21,468 nucleotides of DNA, from NCBI GenBank assembly GCA_021813595.1, contig JAKAKF010000021.1:1-21468 (forward strand), read 5' to 3'. Shown here piece by piece: positions 16,633 to 21,468 of this stretch. Position 1 is the stretch's first letter. Every line of letters begins with the position of its first letter. The DNA comes from a bacterium. Its GTDB lineage: Bacteria > SZUA-79 > Acidulodesulfobacterales > Acidulodesulfobacteraceae. The translations under genes were made by a program, and so were the position numbers. The notes beneath the pieces were generated by a model. It made no database searches, was not told the origin of the DNA, and was given only the letters and a program-made list of their open reading frames with translations.

Positions 16633-16869
16633 TTACTTGTTTTCCGGAAGCGTCAGGAAACTGCCGCCTGCATATCCGTAAACAAGTTTTTCATCATCCA
16701 TTAAGTCTTTTAATGCTCCTTTAATATCGTCTTTAGTTAAAGCTTCGCTTGCAAACTCCTTTTCCATTTCTTTGACGATATCTATCGGCTTGAACCTTTT
16801 TTTTCCTGCATATTCCGTCACAAGCCCTAAAATTTTATCTTCGACTTTCTTTTTAGTTTCATCAGTCAT
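16633..16869 (-). CDS. dsrD: DsrD, small winged-helix activator of dissimilatory sulfite reductase
   Basis: 78 aa, the usual DsrD length. The text KKKVEDKILGLVTEYAGKKRF, KPIDIVKEMEKEF, and DIKGALKDLMDDEKLVYGYAGGSFLTLPE is typical of the family, with the winged-helix fold. DsrD has been shown to speed sulfite reduction by DsrAB and is regarded as a marker of the reductive pathway, being absent from classical sulfur oxidisers. The ATG start follows AGGAG. It lies 55 bp after dsrB, in the conserved dsrABD order. Confidence 0.95.
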   Translation of the reverse strand: MTDETKKKVEDKILGLVTEYAGKKRFKPIDIVKEMEKEFASEALTKDDIKGALKDLMDDEKLVYGYAGGSFLTLPENK

Positions 16870-16924
16870 ATTATGAGCTCCTAGATACTAAACATTAGTT
16901 TTAATTTATAATTTTATCGAAAAA

Positions 16925-18010
16925 CTACAGCCTGGCATGCGAAGAATAGTTCATAGTAGTTTCGCCGAGCCTGAAATCGTCGATATGATATTTCGTGAAC
17001 GGGAATCCGGTAATCTTAAAGAATCTCGGCCAGCCTATCCTGTCTATCCATTCGCCGACTCTTTCACCTGGTTCTGCGCCTTTTTTATATTCGTTAAGAA
17101 TTGTTTTAACGGCGTTTACCACTCCCGGCCATCTTGGAGGATCGTTTGGAATAAACGGTATAGCTAATTTAGAGAAAGTCGGTTTAGTTCTGGCATTGGA
17201 TACTTTTCCGCCGACCCAAATCGATAAGCCGTCGTTTTCGGCGTTAGCAATCGGCATAGCGGGACAAACCGTATAACAGCTTCCGCAGAACACGCAGGTT
17301 TCTTCGTTTACTTTTACTGCCGGTTTACCGTCTACGGTATCAGGCCTGATTGAATTTGTAGGACATGCCGCAATGGTACTAGGTATTTCGCAGAGATTTC
17401 TGAGTCTTTCGAGGTCGATTCTCGGCGGCTTTCTATGAGTTCCTACTATAGCTATGTCCGAAGACGAAACAGAACCGCACATATTTAAACAGCAGGCAAA
17501 CGCTATTCTTACTTTTGACGGAAGTTTGTCTTCGACGAAATATTCATACAACTCGTCCATAACGGACTTTACGACGCCAGATGCATCGCTTGCGGAAGTG
17601 TGGCAGTGCACCCATCCCTGAGTATGAACTATATTTGCAACGATATTGCCTATGCCGCCTACGTTATATCCCATTTTTTCAAGGTCTTTTTTAAGCGGTT
17701 CGACGTTTTTTTCATCTTCTATTAAAAATTCAACGTTATTTCTTGTCGTAAATCTTAAGTGTCCGCCGCAGTATTTATCGGCGATATCGCAAATATCCCT
17801 CACGAAACTGCCGCTGACTAATCTAGGCGAACCCATTCTCACCGTATATAGTTTATCGCCGCTTTCCGCCACGTGCACCATAGTGCCTGGGTCAAGAATC
17901 TCATGATAAGCCCATTTGCCGTAATTATTTTTTATAACCGGCGACAAATATTCGTTGTAATCATGGGGTCCAATATCGGTAAGTCTTTTCTTTTTAACTT
18001 CTTCTGCCAT
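16925..18010 (-). CDS. dsrB: Dissimilatory sulfite reductase beta subunit
   Basis: 361 aa. Siroheme-[4Fe-4S] binding residues are seen as C136 in [14 protein letters not shown] and the C173-C174-x3-C178 group in [12 protein letters not shown]. The ferredoxin insert is CxxCxxCxxxC in [19 protein letters not shown], and the conserved C-terminal [26 protein letters not shown] follows. DsrB carries the catalytic siroheme in DsrA2B2. I choose ATG 18010-18008 ([10 protein letters not shown]), 5 bases after GGAGG. A longer reading from TTG at 18022 would start inside the ribosome site itself. It lies 61 bp after dsrA and 55 bp before dsrD. Confidence 0.98.
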   Translation of the reverse strand: MAEEVKKKRLTDIGPHDYNEYLSPVIKNNYGKWAYHEILDPGTMVHVAESGDKLYTVRMGSPRLVSGSFVRDICDIADKYCGGHLRFTTRNNVEFLIEDEKNVEPLKKDLEKMGYNVGGIGNIVANIVHTQGWVHCHTSASDASGVVKSVMDELYEYFVEDKLPSKVRIAFACCLNMCGSVSSSDIAIVGTHRKPPRIDLERLRNLCEIPSTIAACPTNSIRPDTVDGKPAVKVNEETCVFCGSCYTVCPAMPIANAENDGLSIWVGGKVSNARTKPTFSKLAIPFIPNDPPRWPGVVNAVKTILNEYKKGAEPGERVGEWIDRIGWPRFFKITGFPFTKYHIDDFRLGETTMNYSSHARL

Positions 18011-18015
18011 ATTAA

Positions 18016-18020
18016 CCTCC
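18016..18020 (-). promoter_or_regulatory. Ribosome binding site deciding the dsrB start
   Basis: GGAGG on the minus strand with a 5-base spacer to ATG 18010. The in-frame TTG at 18022 overlaps this site and so is not the start. Confidence 0.75.
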
Positions 18021-18071
18021 AAATTTATATGTAATGCTATAAATTATTATTATTATATTTTAATTTTAAGA

Positions 18072-19262
18072 CTATTCTTCTTCGTCTTCGGTAAATTTAA
18101 TAAACGGATTACTTCTCGGATGTTCGACCATTTCAGGAATAGGCTCTAATCCTATGCCTTCCAAGAATGTATTTAATCCTACCCTTCCTATAAGCTCTCC
18201 TATTCTTTCCCTGCTGACTCCGTATTCGTCCCAGAATTCCCACATATTGGAAATTAAGGATTTTATCCATTCATAATCGTTCTTTGCATCTTCGTTTACG
18301 TCGTAAAAAGGAACGAGCATCATTCCCATTCTCGGACCGGTAACCAAAGGCGCTTTTGCTCCTATTAAAATAGAACAGCCTCTTTCATCGCCGGCTTTAA
18401 GAGCTTTGGGAAGTTCATTTATGCAGTGCATGCATTTTACGCAGTTTTCGTCGTCTATAATAAGGTTTTCCCCTTCAAACCACATGCACTTTGTCGGACA
18501 TTTATCGAGAACGTATTTTTGGACGTCGAATTTCTTTTTATAATTTTTTACTTCTTCCTGTTTGATTTTTATTTTGTCTTTCCATGTTCCTATGAAAGCA
18601 AGATCGGATCTTGCCGCAGAAGCGACGCAGTCGTTGGCGCATCCGGAAAATTTAAATTTAAATTTATAATTAAACGCCGGTCTGTGGAGCTCGTCCAAAT
18701 ATTCTTCCGTTAAATGGCGGCAAATTTTCATAGTATCGTAATTTGCAAATTCGCATCTTGCCTGTCCCGCACAGCATGAAGGCGTTCTTAAATCCGAACC
18801 GCTTCCGCCGAGATCGAAACCTAGCTCTGCAACTGCCTGAAAAACATCTTCTGCTTCCGCCTGGGACATTCCAAGTATTTGAATATTTCCTGTAGCTCCG
18901 TGAAAGTTTAACAGTCCGCCTGCATGTTTTTCTGAAATATCGGCTAATTTTCTAAGAAAATCGGAGTTATAGAAAAAACCGGCAGAAGGTATAATTCTCA
19001 TAGAATGGCATTCTTTTATTCCCGGATATTTATCGGGGTATTCGCTGAATCTTCCGACCATTCCGGCGCCGTATCCCTTAACGCCCGCCATACCGCCGTG
19101 TTTCCAATGATTTACTTTGTCGTGGTAAGATTCTTCAACCTGACCTAAAAGGTCTTCGGTTCTTTCGCTTTTCTCCGCCGCTCTTTCCATTTCTCTGACG
19201 AAACTTATCCACTTCCCTTTTTTAAGTTCGTCAAGAAGCGGAGTCTGGTGCTTTTTACCCAT
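18072..19262 (-). CDS. dsrA: Dissimilatory sulfite reductase alpha subunit
   Basis: 396 aa. Siroheme/[4Fe-4S] ligands are visible as C164-x5-C170 in SCCAGQARCE and C208-x3-C212 in KFKFSGCANDCVAS. The ferredoxin domain contains DENCVKCMHCINELPKALKAGDERGC. The N-terminal HWKHGGMAGVKGYGAGMVGRF stretch and the C-terminal GVSRERIGELIGRVGLNTFLEGIGLEP stretch are standard DsrA. It forms DsrA2B2 with dsrB and reduces sulfite (or works in reverse in sulfur oxidisers). The ATG start follows AAAGGAGG. A good promoter lies in the 183-bp gap upstream. Deciding between the reductive and reverse (rDsr) clade needs a tree; dsrD next door favours the reductive one. Confidence 0.98.
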   Translation of the reverse strand: MGKKHQTPLLDELKKGKWISFVREMERAAEKSERTEDLLGQVEESYHDKVNHWKHGGMAGVKGYGAGMVGRFSEYPDKYPGIKECHSMRIIPSAGFFYNSDFLRKLADISEKHAGGLLNFHGATGNIQILGMSQAEAEDVFQAVAELGFDLGGSGSDLRTPSCCAGQARCEFANYDTMKICRHLTEEYLDELHRPAFNYKFKFKFSGCANDCVASAARSDLAFIGTWKDKIKIKQEEVKNYKKKFDVQKYVLDKCPTKCMWFEGENLIIDDENCVKCMHCINELPKALKAGDERGCSILIGAKAPLVTGPRMGMMLVPFYDVNEDAKNDYEWIKSLISNMWEFWDEYGVSRERIGELIGRVGLNTFLEGIGLEPIPEMVEHPRSNPFIKFTEDEEE

Positions 19263-19306
19263 TGTAAGCCTCCTTTATTTAATTAAAAAATAAAATTAGA
19301 TTAAAT

Positions 19307-19334
19307 ATAATGCCGCCATATATACACGCATTAT
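19307..19334 (-). other. Possible stem in the dsrA leader
   Basis: A 7-bp inverted repeat ATAATGC / GCATTAT with a 14-base loop, 45-72 bases upstream of the dsrA ATG and inside the predicted transcript. It also contains TGCCGCC, shared with the sat-aprB hairpin region. It could be a leader structure or operator; the support is weak. Confidence 0.25.
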
Positions 19335-19375
19335 TTTTTAAATGAATTAAAACTAAAACATAGTTGTAATTTTTA

Positions 19376-19405
19376 TTTATACAATTTTATAGCTATAGTT
19401 GTCAA
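19376..19405 (-). promoter_or_regulatory. Sigma-70-type promoter of dsrABD
   Basis: Minus-strand TTGACA (19400-19405, perfect -35), 18-bp spacer, TATAAA (19376-19381, 5 of 6 for the -10). The start of transcription would be near 19369, giving a leader of about 105 bases before the dsrA ATG. It lies after two long T-runs (T11 and T7) downstream of the dsrN stop. It is the clearest promoter in the window. Confidence 0.72.
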
Positions 19406-19445
19406 TAAAAAAATTGTCTTTTAAAAAAAAAAATTAAACGTTATT

Positions 19446-20936
19446 TTATTTTCTCTGCATTTCCGCTTTTGTCAGTTTTATAAACGCAATCCAGTTTTTA
19501 AACCAGCCGGACGACGCAGGAGAATACATATGCGTGTAGCCTGCCAATAGATTCTTATACGTTATTCCGTCGGAACAACCGTCGACTCCGTAACCTTTTT
19601 TCATTTTAAATATAAATTCATACTTATTTTGGGGCATTTCTAAAAAAGAATGGTGAAATTCATGTCCTTTTATTAATTTTACTTTATCGAACCATCTGCC
19701 TTCTTTCCCTTTTCCGTAAGAATAAGGCATTAATTTCGTATATCCGTGCCCCTTGGGTTTTTTGGTAAGTTTTACGTCTGCATCGATAACCCCCGCCATT
19801 TCGTTAAAACCGTTTTCGTAAGAAATGCTTTTGCAAAGATACATAAGTCCGCCGCACTCTGCATAAACGGGAAGTCCGTCTTCTATTTTTTGTTTTATTT
19901 CATTTCTTATAGATTTATTATCATGAAGTTCTTTGGAAAATATTTCAGGAAATCCGCCGCCTATATATAATGCGTCGATATCCGGCAAATGCTTATCGGA
20001 GATTGGAGAAAATTTAATCAATTCGCATCCGAGATTTTCAAGGGCTTCCAAATTTTCGTTATAATAAAAATTAAAAGCGTTATCGAAAGCAAGCCCGATT
20101 TTTATCAAGCCGTTTCTTTTATTTTTTTGCTTTGCGTTATCGGCGTTTAATTTTAAAATAGGTTTTTTTTGGGCATCGGTATAATGTTTGTCAGCAAATT
20201 TCGACATTTTTATTATACCTTCCAAATCTATATAGTTCGCAATTTCGGCGGAAGTCTTGTCCACCAACGATTCTATTTCGCCGCCCGACATCGTCGATAA
20301 AAGCCCCAGATGCCTCTGTTTTATTGAAAATTCAGGATTATTGGGTATGTTGCCTACGACCTTTAAATCGGTATAATATTTAATAGCTCTAAGCAAATTT
20401 TTCTCGTGTCTTTTGCTGTGGACTTTATTAAGAATAACGCCTTTGATATCAACATTTTTATCAAATTCTTTATAACCCAATATTAAAGGAACAACCCCTC
20501 TGTTTAATTCTCCTACGTCTATAATAAGTATAACGGGAAGTCCCAGCAGTTTCGCCATTTCGGCGTTGGACGATTTTCCGTAAATATCTATCGAATCGTG
20601 CAGGCCGTGGTTTCCTTCTACTATGCTTATGTCAGAATTTAAAGAATATTTTAAGAAATGTTTCCTGATTTTATCTTTGGACATAAAATAGAAATCCAGA
20701 TTATACGTCCTGTTTCTCGAAGCTATATTCAGCCACATTGGATCGATAAAATCAGGGCCTTTTTTGAACGGCTGGACGGATAAACCCCTGTTGCTCAACA
20801 AACGCGACAGAGCTATAGAAATAGTAGTTTTACCCGAATTCCTTTTAGCGGCTGAAATGTAAATTCCGTTAATAATATTTCTATTATTATTTCTATTATT
20901 CTTTTTATATTTTTGGGTATTTTCAACCTTAATCAT
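19446..20936 (-). CDS. dsrN: DsrN / cobyrinic acid a,c-diamide synthase family amidotransferase
   Basis: 496 aa. The N-terminal ATP-binding domain has YISAAKRNSGKTT (G35-K36-T37), followed by FKKGPDFIDPMWL. The C-terminal class I glutamine amidotransferase domain has YIGGGFPE and the catalytic nucleophile C361 in YAECGGLMYL, and ends with HEFHHSF and an AGYTHMY stretch. CbiA/CobB amidates cobyrinic acid; the dsr-linked homologue DsrN is held to amidate siroheme to siroamide for DsrAB. Position directly upstream of dsrA favours DsrN, but a cobalamin role cannot be excluded. The N-terminus carries an odd Asn-rich stretch (KKNNRNNNRN) from an A/T repeat. The ATG overlaps the stop of the upstream small gene by 8 bp, so translation is probably coupled. 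Confidence 0.88.
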   Translation of the reverse strand: MIKVENTQKYKKNNRNNNRNIINGIYISAAKRNSGKTTISIALSRLLSNRGLSVQPFKKGPDFIDPMWLNIASRNRTYNLDFYFMSKDKIRKHFLKYSLNSDISIVEGNHGLHDSIDIYGKSSNAEMAKLLGLPVILIIDVGELNRGVVPLILGYKEFDKNVDIKGVILNKVHSKRHEKNLLRAIKYYTDLKVVGNIPNNPEFSIKQRHLGLLSTMSGGEIESLVDKTSAEIANYIDLEGIIKMSKFADKHYTDAQKKPILKLNADNAKQKNKRNGLIKIGLAFDNAFNFYYNENLEALENLGCELIKFSPISDKHLPDIDALYIGGGFPEIFSKELHDNKSIRNEIKQKIEDGLPVYAECGGLMYLCKSISYENGFNEMAGVIDADVKLTKKPKGHGYTKLMPYSYGKGKEGRWFDKVKLIKGHEFHHSFLEMPQNKYEFIFKMKKGYGVDGCSDGITYKNLLAGYTHMYSPASSGWFKNWIAFIKLTKAEMQRK

Positions 20937-21276
20937 CCTGCTTCCTGAGTTCCGTAATTTTTGAAATCAAATTTATCTTATACGCGGAAAGTTTTTTTCC
21001 TTGAGCTTCCGCTTCTTCTTTTCTATGTTCTACGGAATATATCCTTTCGATACCCAGGATGAACAGAGCGAATTCATATTCGGCGGATCTGTCTTTATCG
21101 AAGTAGTGCTGATGAAAAGCAAATTCATCGTCTTCTTCTATTATTTTGCTTATATAAAACGCTTCGAGTTTAGCCTGCAAAGGAAGTCCGTCGAAATATT
21201 TAAGGAGTTCGAGTATAAACTCTTTGCTCAGTTTGGTAATTTTCGTAATATATTCTATATCGTATTTAAATTTCAT
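20929..21276 (-). CDS. Unrecognised 115-aa protein coupled to dsrN
   Basis: I do not recognise the family. The protein is charged and mostly helical in appearance, with no signal peptide, membrane helix or cysteine. A patch EEDDEFAFHQHYFDKDRSAEYEFA is rich in Asp/Glu, His and aromatic residues and could bind a metal. The ATG at 21276 has no clear Shine-Dalgarno site and lies 18 bp from the GC-rich repeat. The gene overlaps dsrN by 8 bp on the same strand, which supports it as a real gene and hints at a link with siroheme or DsrAB maturation. The overlapping plus-strand frame (21001-21357) is taken as a shadow because it has no context. Confidence 0.6.
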   Translation of the reverse strand: MKFKYDIEYITKITKLSKEFILELLKYFDGLPLQAKLEAFYISKIIEEDDEFAFHQHYFDKDRSAEYEFALFILGIERIYSVEHRKEEAEAQGKKLSAYKINLISKITELRKQDD

Positions 21277-21293
21277 ATAGGCTGCGGAGTAAA

Positions 21294-21388
21294 TGGCGGA
21301 GAGAGAGGGATGAGCGCCCTTCGGACGCTAAAAGCGACGAACCCCCTTGCGGGCTAACGCCCTTCGGTTGTTCGAACCCCTCTCTGTA
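21294..21388. repeat. GC-rich repeat with tRNA-Ser-like end, copy 1
   Basis: An abrupt GC-rich block in A/T-rich surroundings. Read on the minus strand it ends in CCCTCTCTCTCCGCCA, like the 3' acceptor end of a bacterial tRNA-Ser, and holds GGGGTTCGAAC, like a T-arm. The two ends pair over 8 bp (AGAGAGGG 21302-21309 with CCCTCTCT 21378-21385). A 10-bp direct repeat, CGCCCTTCGG, occurs inside at 21315-21324 and 21358-21367. No cloverleaf can be drawn, since the 5' acceptor strand and anticodon arm are missing, so it is not a working tRNA. It may be a tRNA-derived or MITE-like repeat, or a structured leader of the 115-aa gene. Confidence 0.75.
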
Positions 21389-21430
21389 CCGTCTTAATTT
21401 TGCTTTATTATTATCTCTGCATTTATCATA

Positions 21431-21468
21431 AAATGGCGGAGAGAGAGGGATGAGCGCCCTTCGGACGC
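21431..21468. repeat. GC-rich repeat, copy 2 (cut by window edge)
   Basis: The last 38 bases of the window are identical to 21291-21328, 140 bp earlier, so a second copy of the repeat starts here in the same orientation. An A/T-rich spacer of about 40 bp separates the copies. More tandem copies may follow outside the window. Confidence 0.85.

Noticed and set aside
16925..18022. dsrB starting at TTG 18022
   Set aside because: That codon overlaps the ribosome site; ATG 18010 has correct spacing.
19407..19433. Intrinsic terminator of dsrN formed by the T11 and T7 runs
   Set aside because: No G/C-containing hairpin precedes the T-runs, so a terminator is not supported.
21001..21357. Plus-strand 118-aa open frame
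   Set aside because: It runs antisense to the 115-aa gene and into the GC-rich repeat, has no ribosome site, and opposes the direction of the whole cluster.
21294..21388. Functional tRNA-Ser gene on the minus strand
   Set aside because: The 3' end looks right, but no matching 5' acceptor strand, D-arm or anticodon stem can be drawn.

Overview
The window holds a nearly complete dissimilatory sulfate-reduction supercluster, with every gene on the minus strand. In transcription order (right to left) it reads: hypothetical 115-aa gene – dsrN/cobB – dsrA – dsrB – dsrD – dsrL – dsrC-like – dsrM – dsrK – dsrE – dsrF – dsrH – sat – aprB – aprA – qmoA – qmoB – qmoC – hppA (runs off the left edge). 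Low GC, A/T-rich intergenic gaps and strong AGGAGG-type ribosome sites point to a bacterium. The co-occurrence of dsrD with dsrL and dsrEFH, and the deltaproteobacterial-type Qmo/Apr/Sat set, suggest a Desulfobacterota-like sulfur metaboliser such as the acid-mine lineage Ca. Acidulodesulfobacterales. That placement is an inference from gene content, not a phylogeny.

Region by region. 21277-21468 is a GC-rich repeat with a tRNA-Ser-like 3' end; a second copy starts 140 bp away and is cut by the window edge. 19446-21276 holds an unknown small gene overlapping dsrN (siroheme amidation). 16633-19262 carries dsrABD behind a good sigma-70 promoter. 10670-16510 carries dsrL, a DsrC/TusE-type protein, the dsrMK membrane module and the dsrEFH sulfur-relay trio; the dsrK-dsrE gap contains three palindromes at an exact 37-bp period. 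1873-10581 carries sat, aprBA and qmoABC. The first 1.8 kb is most of a K+-independent, H+-pumping pyrophosphatase.

How it works together: Sat activates sulfate to APS, releasing PPi that HppA hydrolyses while pumping protons. AprBA reduces APS to sulfite with electrons from the quinone pool through QmoABC. DsrAB (siroamide from DsrN, stimulated by DsrD) reduces sulfite and normally hands the sulfur to DsrC, whose oxidised form is reduced by DsrMK. DsrL and DsrEFH, usually linked to sulfur oxidation or to sulfur/thiosulfate reducers, add an NAD(P)H link and a persulfide relay, so the cluster may run in either direction.

The most striking anomaly is the DsrC-like protein. It keeps the penultimate cysteine (C112) but has alanine (A101) where the second redox cysteine should be, so it cannot form the DsrC trisulfide by the standard mechanism. 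dsrJOP are absent from the locus. No gap between genes exceeds 300 bases.
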